NCBI GenBank assembly: GCA_945928315.1
Contig: CAMENN010000003.1
Span: forward strand, 1 to 58,710
Length of the DNA stretch: 58,710 bases
Source of the DNA: an uncultured Clostridia bacterium
Lineage (GTDB): Bacteria > Bacillota > Clostridia > Christensenellales > Aristaeellaceae
Direction: 5' to 3'
Shown here: one piece after another, positions 43,284 through 51,494 of the stretch
How the letters are laid out: each line of letters opens with the position of its first letter
How positions within the stretch are numbered: position 1 is the first letter of the stretch
Position numbers and translations under genes: made by a program
Notes under the pieces: model-generated
Databases searched by the model: none
What the model was told of the DNA's origin: nothing
The model's input: the letters and a program-made list of their open reading frames with translations, nothing else

Positions 43284-44219
43284 ATGGGCAAGGTGATTGC
43301 GGTCTGCACGAGCGACCGGCGCGGCATCCAGAAAAAGGACGTGCAGAGCGGGTACTTCTCCGCGGACTGGGGCATCGACGGCGACGCGCACGCGGGCCAC
43401 TGGCTCCGGCAGGTCAGCCTGCTGAGCGCGGACAAGATCGCCGCGTTCAACGAAAAGGGCGCGGGCGTCGTGCCGGGCGCGTTCGGCGAGAACCTCGTCG
43501 TCGAGGGCTTTGACTTCCGCGCGCTGCCGGCGGGCACGCTGCTGCGCTGCGGCGACGTGCTGCTGGAGATGACGCAGATCGGCAAGGAATGCCACAGCCA
43601 CTGCGAAATTTTCAAGAAGATGGGCGACTGCATCATGCCGCGCGAGGGCGTGTTCGCGCGCGTGCTGGAGCCGGGCGAAATCCACGTCGGCGACGAAATG
43701 GCGATCGAGCCGCGCAGGGGCGTGCGCCCGTGGCAGGCGGCGGTCATCACGCTCTCGGACAAGGGCGCGCGCGGCGAGCGCGTGGACGAGAGCGGCCCAG
43801 CCATCGCCAGGCGGCTTACGGAGAGCGGCTATGAGGTCGTGGAGCAGCTGCTGCTTGCCGACGAGCAGGGGCCGCTCAAGGCGGCGCTCATCCGCCTGTG
43901 CGACCAGCGCCAGCTCGATCTCATCCTGACCACGGGCGGCACGGGCTTCTCCCCCCGGGACACCACGCCCGAGGCGACGCTGGCGGTGGCCACGCGCCTG
44001 GCGCCGGGCATCGCGGAGGCCATCCGCGCACAGAGCATGAAGTACACGCATCACGCGATGCTCTCGCGCGGCGCGAGCGTCATCCGCGGCAAAACGCTGA
44101 TCATCAACCTCCCCGGCAGCCCGAAGGCCTGCATGGAGAGCATGGACGTGTTCATGGACACGATTCCGCACGCGATGGGGCTGCTGCGAAACGAGGTGCA
44201 GGACTGCGCGAGAACGTGA
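43284..44219 (+). CDS. MOSC domain fused to MogA/MoaB-type molybdopterin adenylyltransferase
   Basis: A 311-aa fusion. Residues 1-145 form a MOSC domain (GIDGDAHAGHWLRQVSLLS, GAFGENL, GKECHSHCEIF). Residues about 150-305 form a MogA-like domain with VITLSDKGARGERVDESGP, LILTTGGTGFSPRDTTPEA and INLPGSPKA, which adenylates molybdopterin before MoeA acts. GGAGGATA precedes the ATG, four bases after moaA. The fusion is known in clostridia and may hand the cofactor between steps. Confidence 0.92.
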   Translation: MGKVIAVCTSDRRGIQKKDVQSGYFSADWGIDGDAHAGHWLRQVSLLSADKIAAFNEKGAGVVPGAFGENLVVEGFDFRALPAGTLLRCGDVLLEMTQIGKECHSHCEIFKKMGDCIMPREGVFARVLEPGEIHVGDEMAIEPRRGVRPWQAAVITLSDKGARGERVDESGPAIARRLTESGYEVVEQLLLADEQGPLKAALIRLCDQRQLDLILTTGGTGFSPRDTTPEATLAVATRLAPGIAEAIRAQSMKYTHHAMLSRGASVIRGKTLIINLPGSPKACMESMDVFMDTIPHAMGLLRNEVQDCART

Positions 44220-44244
44220 CGCGCAGGGGACAAAGCGCGCAATC

Positions 44245-44275
44245 CGGCATGTAAACCCATGCCGCTTGCTATACT
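44245..44275 (+). promoter_or_regulatory. Small hairpin and -10-like element before modA
   Basis: CGGCATG / CATGCCG with a 6-base loop (44245-44264), followed by TATACT (44270-44275). It may be an operator or attenuator controlling modABC separately from the upstream genes. No clear -35. Confidence 0.35.
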
Positions 44276-44308
44276 CCCTGAAATACGGGAAGAAAAAGGA
44301 GCGGTCCC

Positions 44309-45124
44309 ATGAAGAAACGCATCTGCCTGCTGCTAGCCCTGCTTGTGGCCTGCTGCGCCACCGGCGTCGCGCTGGCGGAAACGACGGAGCTGGTCGTGTT
44401 CGCGGCCGCCTCCATGACCGAAACGCTGACCGAAATCAAGGCCGCCTACGAGGCGGAGCACCCGGACGTCTCGCTGGTGTTCAACTTCGATTCCTCCGGC
44501 ACGCTCAAGACGCAGATCCAGGAGGGCGCCGCGTGCGACGTGTTCATCTCCGCCGGACAAAAGCAGATGAACCAGCTCGACATCAGCAGGGATGAGAGCG
44601 TCAACCCCGACCGGCTCGACTTCGTCGCCGCGGGCACGCGCATCGACCTGCTGGAAAACAAGGTGACGCTCGTCGTGCCGGAGGGCAACCCGAAGGGCAT
44701 CGCGGGCTTTGACGACCTCGCCGGCCGCCTCGCGAGCGGCAACGTGCTGCTGGCCATGGGCAACAGCGACGTGCCGGTGGGCCAGTACACGCAGAAGATC
44801 CTCGCCTTCTACGGCCTTGACGAGGCGGCGCTGGCAAAAACCGGCGTGCTGACCTACGGCACGAACGTCAAGGAGGTCACCACGCAGGTGAAGGAGGCGT
44901 CCGTGGACTGCGGCGTCATCTACGGCACGGACGCGTACAGCGCGGGCCTGACCGTCGTGGACAGCGCGACGGCCGAGATGTGCGGCCAGGTGATCTATCC
45001 GGCGGCGGTGCTCAGCACGAGCGCGCATCCCGAGGCGGCGCAGGCGTTCCTCGACTATCTGACCGGGGACGCGGCCTCCGCCGTCTTCGAGGGCGTGGGC
45101 TTCACGCCGGTCAGGGCGGAGTAA
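44309..45124 (+). CDS. modA: Molybdate ABC transporter substrate-binding protein ModA
   Basis: A 271-aa secreted protein with AAAGGAG upstream. A signal peptide ends near ATGVALAE. Typical ModA blocks: VVFAAASMTETLTEI (about 31), FDSSGTLKTQI (about 70), ACDVFISAGQKQMNQL and VDCGVIYGTDAYSAGL. It binds molybdate or tungstate outside the membrane and passes it to ModB. Confidence 0.95.
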   Translation: MKKRICLLLALLVACCATGVALAETTELVVFAAASMTETLTEIKAAYEAEHPDVSLVFNFDSSGTLKTQIQEGAACDVFISAGQKQMNQLDISRDESVNPDRLDFVAAGTRIDLLENKVTLVVPEGNPKGIAGFDDLAGRLASGNVLLAMGNSDVPVGQYTQKILAFYGLDEAALAKTGVLTYGTNVKEVTTQVKEASVDCGVIYGTDAYSAGLTVVDSATAEMCGQVIYPAAVLSTSAHPEAAQAFLDYLTGDAASAVFEGVGFTPVRAE

Positions 45125-45205
45125 TCACACAGGCGCCGGGCGGACGCCGCGCGCTTCCTGCGGGAGGCAAAAGCGGCGCCCGCCCTTTGCTACGGAGGAA
45201 GACAT

Positions 45206-45877
45206 ATGGACTGGTATCCCCTGCTCAATTCCCTGCGCATCGCCGCCATCAGCAGCGTAATCGTGTTCTTTCTGGGCATCGGCGCGGCGTACTATGCCTC
45301 GCGCCTGCCCCGCCTCGTCAAGGGCGTGCTCGACGTCGTGCTCACGCTGCCGATGGTGCTCCCGCCGACGGTCTGCGGCTACTTCCTGCTGCTGGTGTTC
45401 GGCGCGAAGCGTCCGCTGGGCATGCTGCTCGCGCAGCTGGGCGTGAAGTTCGTCATGCACTGGTCGGGCGGCGTGCTGGCCGCGTCCGTGGTCGCCTTTC
45501 CGCTGATGTACCGCACGGCGCGCGGCGCGTTCGAGAGCTTCGACCGCACGCTTGCCGACGCCGGGAGGACGCTGGGCCTGAGCAACACGTTCATCTTCTG
45601 GCGCATCCGCATGCCGGCGTGCCGTCAGGGCATTCTGGCGGGCGCGGTGCTCTCCTTCGCGCGGGCGCTGGGCGAATACGGCGCGACGAGCATGCTCATC
45701 GGCTATACGCCCGGGCGCACGGCGACCATCTCCACCACGGTCTATCAGCTCTGGCGCACGAACGACGAAGCCGGGGCGATGTTCTGGGTGCTGGTGAACC
45801 TGGCGATCAGCACAGTGGTGCTGCTGATTGTGAACCTGCTCGAGGAGCGGCAGAAGAAGGCGGTGAGGCGCGCATGA
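45206..45877 (+). CDS. modB: Molybdate ABC transporter permease ModB
   Basis: A 223-aa permease with five to six membrane helices; ACGGAGGA precedes the ATG. The EAA-type loop is LADAGRTLGLSNTFIFWRI (about 116-134), and LSFARALGEYGATSMLIG is the ModB signature. It overlaps modC by four bases (ATGA). Confidence 0.94.
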   Translation: MDWYPLLNSLRIAAISSVIVFFLGIGAAYYASRLPRLVKGVLDVVLTLPMVLPPTVCGYFLLLVFGAKRPLGMLLAQLGVKFVMHWSGGVLAASVVAFPLMYRTARGAFESFDRTLADAGRTLGLSNTFIFWRIRMPACRQGILAGAVLSFARALGEYGATSMLIGYTPGRTATISTTVYQLWRTNDEAGAMFWVLVNLAISTVVLLIVNLLEERQKKAVRRA

Positions 45878-46921
45878 GCCTGATTGTCGATATCGAAAAG
45901 CGGCTGGGCGCGTTCACGCTGCGCACGCAGCTTGAGGCGGAAGGCGGCGTGGTCGGCCTGCTGGGCGCCTCCGGCTGCGGCAAGAGCATGACGCTCAAGT
46001 GCATCGCGGGCATCGAGACGCCCGACAGCGGGCACATCGAGCTGGACGGCGTGACGCTCTACGACGGAAAGCGGCGCATCTGCCTGCCCCCCGCAGCAGC
46101 AGCATGTGGGCTATCTGTTCCAGAGCTACGCGCTCTTTCCGAACATGACGGTGCGCAAAAACATCCTCTGCGGGCTGCACGGCGAGCGCGACCGGGCGCG
46201 CCGGGAGGACGAAGTCGCGCGCGTGGCGCAGCTTCTGCAGCTGACCGACCTGCTCGAGCGCAGGCCGAACCAGCTCTCCGGCGGGCAGGCGCAGCGCACA
46301 GCGCTGGCACGCATCCTCGTGAGCCATCCGCGCCTGCGGATGCTCGACGATCCGTTCTCCGCGCTGGACAGCCACCTGCGCATGCGGCTGCAGTGGGAGC
46401 TGCGGGAGCTGCTGGCCTGTCTGGGCCAGAGCACGCTGCTGGTGACGCACGACCGCAACGAGGCGTATCACCTGTGCGGGGAGATCGCCGTGATGGACGC
46501 GGGCCGGATTCTGGCGAAAAAGCCGACCAAGGCGCTCTTTGCCGACCCCGGCAGCGTGCGCGCGGCGCAGATTACGGGCTGCAAGAACATCGCGCGGGCG
46601 CGCAGGGCGGGCGAATACGAGCTGGACGTGCCCGACTGGGGCATCTGCCTGACGACGGCGCTGCCCGTGCCGGACGACGTGACCGCGGTAGGCATCCGCG
46701 CGCACTACTTCAACCCGAAGACGGGCGTCAACAGCGCGCCCGTGCGGCTCGTCGACCAGATGGAGGAGCCGTTCGAGTGGATTCTGACGTTCCGCTGGGA
46801 AAACCAGCCGGACGACAGCTCGGCAATCTGGTGGCGCGTGCCCAAGGACAGGAAGCCCGCGCAGTTCCCGCAAATGCTGGGCATCAGCCCGGCCAACGTG
46901 CTGCCGCTCCGGGAGCCCTAG
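45874..46921 (+). pseudogene. modC: Molybdate ABC transporter ATPase ModC, frameshifted
   Basis: The first frame from 45874 gives GLLGASGCGKSMTLKCIAG (Walker A, about 28-46) and reaches RRICLPP. The rest is in the +1 frame: GYLFQSYALFPNMTV (Q-loop), LSGGQAQRTALARIL (signature), RMLDDPFSALD (Walker B) and LLVTHDRNEAYHL, to 46921. Six C at 46086-46091 where five would keep the frame (PPQQQHVGYLFQ) explains the shift. Restored length is about 348 aa with a C-terminal MOP-like region. All motifs are otherwise intact, so the break is recent, slippage-corrected or a read error. Confidence 0.85.
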
Positions 46922-47230
46922 CGGGCGCTGCGGTCCCTTCATGTATTCCCGAAGCTATTCTTGCGTTATATCAATATTTCTGGCGGGACGCGCCCGCCGC
47001 ACGATGCCCTGGCACATTTTTCTGCGCCAAAACAAACGGGCCTGTCAAGCTAATACCGAACAATCCACAAAGCAGCATTTCTAAGAATAATTGGCTTTTT
47101 GAGTTTGGGGCTCTGCCCCAACGCCCCGCCAAAGGGCTTCCGATCGCCCTTTGGAAACCTTCGGGCGCAAACCCTCTTCGTTTTGCTTGGATTGTCTGGA
47201 TTCTTAGCCTGACAGCCCCGTTATGATCTG
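46922..47230. other. Intergenic region with REP-like palindromes
   Basis: No gene between convergent modC and tatC. Two hairpins lie close together: TTGGGG-CTCTG-CCCCAA (47105-47121) and CCAAAGGGC-N8-GCCCTTTGG (47129-47154). This TGGGGCTCTGCCCCA plus CCAAAGGG design resembles dispersed palindromic repeats of clostridial genomes. A related CCAAAGGGGC/GCCCCTTGG hairpin occurs at 16146-16168. Confidence 0.5.
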
Positions 47231-48013
47231 TCAGTCCGTTTTCTCCGGTACACGCGGCTTCGTGAAGCGCGACACCTGGATGCCGACCTCGAACAGCAGA
47301 TACATCGGCACGCCGAGCATCACCTGCGAGATGATGTCCGGCGGGGTCAGGATGGCCGCCAGCGCGAAGATGCCGAAGAACACGAACTTGCGCCAGCCGC
47401 GCAGCTTTTCATAGCTGACCCAGCCCTTGCGCGTCGCGATGTACACGGAGATGGGCAGCTCGAACACCACGCCGAAGGGCAGAATGAACGAGAAGAGAAA
47501 GGCGACATACTTGTCGATGGACAGCATCGGCGTGGCGAGGTTCTCGCCCGCCACGATGAAGAAGTTGACCGCCAGCCCGTAGACGTAGCGGTAGCAGAAG
47601 ACGATGCCCGTCAGAAACAGCGCCAGCCCCAGCAGAAACAGCAGCCGGAACGTGCGGATCTCGCTCTCGTAGAGCGCCGGGCGGATGAACGCCCAGACGC
47701 GGTAGAAGATGAATGGGCAGACCAGCACCACGCCGGAAACCAGCGAGGCCTTGAGCTTGGTGGTCATCGCCTCGCTGAGCGCGGTGTAGATGATGGTGAT
47801 GCCGCGGGCCTCGATGGGCGCGGTGATGAAGTCGAGCAGCGGCTCACACAGCACATAGAAGGACACGACGAAGCCCGCCACGATCGCAATCAGGCAAGCG
47901 ACGAGCAGCCTGCGCAGCGCCATCAGGTGGCTGATGAGCGGCTGGGCAGCCGTGTCCACCTGCGCGTCGTGCGAGGGCGCGTCATCCGGCTGCTTTTTTC
48001 CCCAAGAGTGCAT
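47231..48013 (-). CDS. tatC: Twin-arginine translocase subunit TatC
   Basis: A 260-aa membrane protein with six helices. Family features: HLMALRRLLVACLIAI after a hydrophilic N-terminus, FITAPIEARG, FYRVWAFIRPALYESEIR and LPFGVVFELP, then AILTPPDIISQ. TatC recognises twin-arginine signal peptides of folded, often cofactor-bearing proteins. Its position beside the molybdenum genes suggests that a molybdoenzyme is exported. No tatA gene is in the window. Confidence 0.94.
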   Translation of the reverse strand: MHSWGKKQPDDAPSHDAQVDTAAQPLISHLMALRRLLVACLIAIVAGFVVSFYVLCEPLLDFITAPIEARGITIIYTALSEAMTTKLKASLVSGVVLVCPFIFYRVWAFIRPALYESEIRTFRLLFLLGLALFLTGIVFCYRYVYGLAVNFFIVAGENLATPMLSIDKYVAFLFSFILPFGVVFELPISVYIATRKGWVSYEKLRGWRKFVFFGIFALAAILTPPDIISQVMLGVPMYLLFEVGIQVSRFTKPRVPEKTD

Positions 48014-48096
48014 CGGACCACCATCCTTCCTGACGGATGACCTCAGTCAGCCGATAAGACTTTTTACAAAACGAAAGAATTGCTCCGGGGATGCAT

Positions 48097-48225
48097 GGTA
48101 GTTATTATGTAAGGGAAGGTTCTCCCTTACCACTACCGCGATGACATACTTATTCTGCAAATCCGCGAGGATGTCAAGCAGCTATGGTACGAAGGGAAAC
48201 CTTCAATACCATAGCTGCTTTTTCT
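48097..48225 (+). terminator. Nested hairpins at the left side of the tnpV element
   Basis: GTAAGGGA / TCCCTTAC (48109-48130) within outer GGTAGT / ACTACC arms, then AGCAGCTATGGTA / TACCATAGCTGCT followed by TTTTTCT (48177-48225), a good intrinsic terminator. The sequence between reads as a short coding-like stretch (ILQIREDVKQLWYEGKPSIP) that ends in the hairpin, perhaps the tail of a lost element gene. Confidence 0.7.
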
Positions 48226-48251
48226 ATGCAGCGGAAAGCGAGGATTTCATC

Positions 48252-48602
48252 ATGAAGCTCACCTATCATCGAAACGGAGACTACCTGCTGCCCGACATTG
48301 GCCTGACCGAAGCAGAACAGCGCCCTTTGGGCAAATACGGACGGATGCGCCTGCGCTATCTCGAAGAACATCGCCCAGGACTGTACACGCGGCTTCTGCT
48401 CTCCGGCAGACTTATAGAACACCTGCAGGAAATCGACAGCACCTGTCAGGAACGGCTGGAGCAGCTGGCCCGCCAGATGCAGGCGCAGGAGGGCGTGACA
48501 GAGGAGCTGAAAGCGGAGAATCAGATGGAATGGGTTCAGCGAATGAACGCCATCCACCACCAGGTCGAAGAAATCCTTCTTGCTGAGCTGGTTTTCGCAT
48601 GA
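48252..48602 (+). CDS. tnpV: TnpV family transposon-encoded protein (second copy)
   Basis: A 116-aa protein starting at the ATG at 48252 (MKLTYHRNGDYLLPDI). It has the full family pattern: PLGKYGRMRLRYLEEHRPGLYTRLL, LSGRLIEHLQEID, and GVTEELKAENQMEWVQRMN. It is clearly related to, but different from, the copy at 260-667, so the two elements are distinct lineages. No recombinase gene is present in this small element. Confidence 0.88.
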   Translation: MKLTYHRNGDYLLPDIGLTEAEQRPLGKYGRMRLRYLEEHRPGLYTRLLLSGRLIEHLQEIDSTCQERLEQLARQMQAQEGVTEELKAENQMEWVQRMNAIHHQVEEILLAELVFA

Positions 48603-48615
48603 GAGGTGCCCCGAT

Positions 48616-48918
48616 ATGCTTTTGAAACTCATCAAGCTGCCTCTCCGGCTTGCAGCAATCCCCTTTCTTCTCACGTTGCTTGCCCTTCAACTGCTAGGCG
48701 CTGTCCTGATTGGAATCTCGTCCGTCGTCACGCATCTGCTGGCAAGCGTGTTCCTGATCGGAGCTGTCGCCGGATGGCTCGTTCATGCGCAGCCGTTGAT
48801 GGTGTGGCAAGCAGTCGGCATTGGCCTGTTCTTCGCCTTTGCACCAAGCCTTGCGGCATGGCTTCTGAACAAGGGGACCGATTGCGCTCTCCGCATCCTC
48901 TCCTTCGTGCTTGCATGA
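48616..48918 (+). CDS. Small CD1845-like membrane protein
   Basis: A 100-aa hydrophobic protein; GAGAGGTG precedes the ATG at 48616. Three or four membrane helices fill it (FLLTLLALQLLGAVLIGISSV and VFLIGAVAGWLV). Size, topology and place after tnpV resemble the CD1845 family of conjugative elements. Function unknown. It ends four bases before the convergent zinc-finger gene. Confidence 0.6.
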   Translation: MLLKLIKLPLRLAAIPFLLTLLALQLLGAVLIGISSVVTHLLASVFLIGAVAGWLVHAQPLMVWQAVGIGLFFAFAPSLAAWLLNKGTDCALRILSFVLA

Positions 48919-48922
48919 CTGC

Positions 48923-49807
48923 TTATTCTTCTGCCTTGTGCTTCTTTCGGCAATCGTCCGAGCAGAATCGGGAATCGGCACGCTTGGCGATGAAGGCCCG
49001 CTGGCAATGTTCGCACATCTTCAGCGGGTTCTTCATGTCGGTCAGGCTCAGGGAGAAGAAGAACCGAATGGTCAGCAACAACGAATGGAAGTCCCACACC
49101 ATCACGGAATGGTCGCGCAGCTCCAGATGATAGCCCGGCACATTGCCCTCAAAGCACGCGATGCCCTGCCGGTAAAGCTCCTGTGCGTTTCGATCAAGGT
49201 ACTTTCTGTCGTGCTCGTAGAGGTAAGCGGAGGTGAAGGCAAATGCCCAGTCCCGGAAGACCTCTTTCAGCCAGTCGAAGCGCTCGCCATAGCCCCGCAT
49301 GAAGGACATGGCCTTCGCCTGCGGCTCGTCCCGGAAGGTCATCGCCAGCGCGATCTGTATTCTGTCCTCGCCGGATATTTGCCAGAGCGATTCAATACCC
49401 CGCTTGTGGAAGTCCGGCATAGCGAACGGAAAGAAGAGCTTCAGGTAGTCCTGAGTCTCCATGGTCTCCTGCCGGATGTACGGATTCTTCGGCAGGTAGA
49501 CCTTCTCGTACTCTACAAACCGGGGTGTGGTCGGGAGCGCAGTCATCAAGCCGAGCAGGCCGTACCGGCGGGCAAAGCCCAGCATGGCCTCCTTCAGCTT
49601 CGCGTCAGACGCCTTGTGGAACAGCAGCAGCCCGATATTGACGGCCTCTACGACGAGCGCATCAGCCTGCGGGATGGGGTCATACACGGACGGTTTCGCA
49701 TCGGCAGTAGGCAGCAAATAATCGTGCCCATCGGGCACTGTTCGCCATTCATAGTTGCTGTACTTCGCCCAATGCGCATGGGTGTGCTCAAACAGGTTTG
49801 CCGTCAT
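48923..49807 (-). CDS. Element-encoded hypothetical protein with C-terminal zinc finger
   Basis: A 294-aa cytosolic protein with AAAGGAGG upstream. The C-terminus carries a CGNR/FCS-type zinc finger: CEHCQRAFIAKRADSRFCSDDCRKK (quoted in two parts, Cys pairs CxxC and CxxxC). The N-terminal 230 residues are alpha-helical with a WAKYSNYEWR opening and no recognised domain. Proteins of this plan are frequent in Firmicutes integrative elements. Its start lies 20 bases inside the end of the neighbouring secreted-protein ORF, which suggests an insertion junction there. Confidence 0.65.
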   Translation of the reverse strand: MTANLFEHTHAHWAKYSNYEWRTVPDGHDYLLPTADAKPSVYDPIPQADALVVEAVNIGLLLFHKASDAKLKEAMLGFARRYGLLGLMTALPTTPRFVEYEKVYLPKNPYIRQETMETQDYLKLFFPFAMPDFHKRGIESLWQISGEDRIQIALAMTFRDEPQAKAMSFMRGYGERFDWLKEVFRDWAFAFTSAYLYEHDRKYLDRNAQELYRQGIACFEGNVPGYHLELRDHSVMVWDFHSLLLTIRFFFSLSLTDMKNPLKMCEHCQRAFIAKRADSRFCSDDCRKKHKAEE

Positions 49808-50276
49808 GGGCTGACCGCCTCCTTTGCGTAAATTGGTATTCCTTCAGAAACGCCTGCTCCTGATGCGTCAAGCCCGCCTCGTCATACGCACAGGTGTAGT
49901 CATACGCGTCGGCGCCGGCGGCCTGCGGCATGCTCTCGCCCCAGATGTACCAGGCGACGCTCTCCGGATCATCCACGACCTGCACCAGCTGCTCACGCAG
50001 GGACCTCAGGGTCGTGAGGATCTCCTCGGCGTTCTCCACGTCGGTGATCGGGATCTTCTTGTAGTCGGTGACGAACCAGACCTTCTGGAACCAGAAGCTC
50101 AGGTAGCGCTGGAAGGGCTCGTACTCATACGCTTTGCCGCGCTGGGTGATGTAGCGGGCCTCGTGCATCTCGCTGTCAAACAGGGCCTGGATTTCTTCCT
50201 TGGTCATTTCAGCGCTGGCCAGCGCGCAGGCGCAGAGCATGAGGGCGGCCAGCAGAAGGACAAACAGCTTTTTCAT
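49788..50276 (-). pseudogene. Secreted protein gene, probably truncated at its 3' end by the tnpV element
   Basis: The N-terminus MKKLFVLLLAALMLCACALASAE is a signal peptide with a possible lipobox. The mature part (EEIQALFDSEMHEARYI, then WYIWGESMPQAAGADAYDY) looks like a genuine extracellular domain I cannot name. The last residues (TQRRRSAHDGKPV) are the ribosome site and start codon region of the element gene read in another frame. The original 3' end is therefore missing, and the junction lies near 49825-49840. Confidence 0.6.
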
Positions 50277-50489
50277 GGTGATTCTCCTTTTCTTTCATGG
50301 CGTTTCTTTGGGGCGGGATGAAGGGGCTTGATGGGTGCTTGCGGGGTGATCTCCTCCTTCTTGGCCCGATGTTGTGCAGAATGTCTTCAGCGCACCGGTT
50401 TTTTTATCGACTATGGCTGAAATTAATGTAAACGGCGACGCAGCGTCGGGTCAAGCGCCCGGAGATTACAAAAAATGCGTCATTTCTCC
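50277..50489. other. Intergenic stretch without gene
   Basis: About 210 bases between the divergent secreted-protein and merR genes. It contains a T-run after GCGCACCGG (50391-50407) but no convincing hairpin or RNA gene. Confidence 0.4.
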
Positions 50490-50518
50490 TTGCGCTTTTT
50501 GTGCAGATATGATATGAT
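50490..50518 (+). promoter_or_regulatory. Predicted merR promoter with CTTTTTGTGCAG in the spacer
   Basis: TTGCGC, a 17-base spacer and TATGAT. MerR-family regulators usually bind the spacer of their promoters. The spacer here begins with the inverted copy of the CTGCACAAAAAG element found twice between the kinase and STAND genes. Confidence 0.5.
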
Positions 50519-50559
50519 TTTCGCGGAGTGGTCAGATGAATGAAGGGGATTGATGCAGT

Positions 50560-51376
50560 TTGAAACGCTATTCGATCGGTGAGGTATCCAAAAAAACTCG
50601 GCGTAACGTCGAGTTTTCTCAAATACTATGATCAGCACGGCGTGCTCGATCCGCATGTGGCGCAGAACGGATACCGCTCCTATGAGGGGCGCCACATTTC
50701 CGTGGTGCAGGAGTGCGTGAAGCTGCGCAATCTGGGCTATTCGGCCGCGGAAATCCGGAGCATGCTGAATTCACCCTATGAGGAAACGCTCGACGCTCTC
50801 GAGGCAAAGCAGGAGGCGCTGGAGCGGCAGATCTGCTACCTCAAGTACGCGAAGAAGTACATCAGCATGGCCCGCGAGGAGGCGCATTTCTTCCACGAGG
50901 ACCCCTGCTGGACGGTTGACGAGCACGGGGATTTTTTCTTTCTGGCACAGATTCAGGATTTCAATTTCATTGAGGACGAGCGGGTTTTCGCGCTGGCTGG
51001 GGAGTGGAACCAGTGGCTGCCCGCCGTGCGCGTGGCGGCCTGCGTGAACCGCGGGCACCGGGACGGCCCGAAGATCATCTGGGGGCTGGCAATGCCGATG
51101 GCGTTCGCCCGGGCGATGAACCTCACCTACGGCGAGCCGGCGGTGTATGTGCCGCCGATGCGCTGTCTGGAGGTGTTCGACCGGCGGCCCATCGGCGACG
51201 GGCTCAACGACCGGGGCCTCGAGGGCGTCCGCACGTCCATGCTCGCGCGCGTGAACGAGGTGATCGAGCAGCACCAGTTCACCCCGCTGGGTCCAAGCTA
51301 CTTTTTCGTGCGCGCCAAGCTGAAGGAGAACGGCGAGCGTGTCACCTATCAGAAGGTGCTCACGCCGGTCCTCTGA
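50560..51376 (+). pseudogene. MerR-family regulator, frameshifted near the N-terminus
   Basis: The natural reading starts at the TTG at 50560: LKRYSIGEVSKK, then shifts to LGVTSSFLKYYDQHGVLDPH, which is the MerR helix-turn-helix and wing. Seven A at 50590-50596 where six keep the frame break it. The +1 frame runs from about 50595 to 51376. After a coiled-coil linker (about 70-105) a roughly 150-aa effector-binding domain follows (LAQIQDFNFIEDERVFALAGEW...YVPPMRCLEVFDRRPI), possibly GyrI-like. The ORF-track start at 50579 would lack the first helix. Decay or a read error is possible. Confidence 0.75.
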
Positions 51377-51449
51377 TCCCCCGTCCGCCGCATCATCTCC
51401 GCGCAAAGGAGACAGGAAAACCCACCAATATCCCGCCATACAGACAGAA

Positions 51450-51492
51450 ACAGCCCGCGAAGCCTCTGTGCCTCGCGGGCTGTCTGTTCTTC
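51450..51492. terminator. Bidirectional terminator between merR and the FAD oxidoreductase
   Basis: ACAGCCCGCGA / TCGCGGGCTGT stem with a 12-base loop, in the gap between two convergent genes; it is followed by TCT/T-rich sequence on the plus strand. Confidence 0.75.
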
Positions 51493-51494
51493 TG

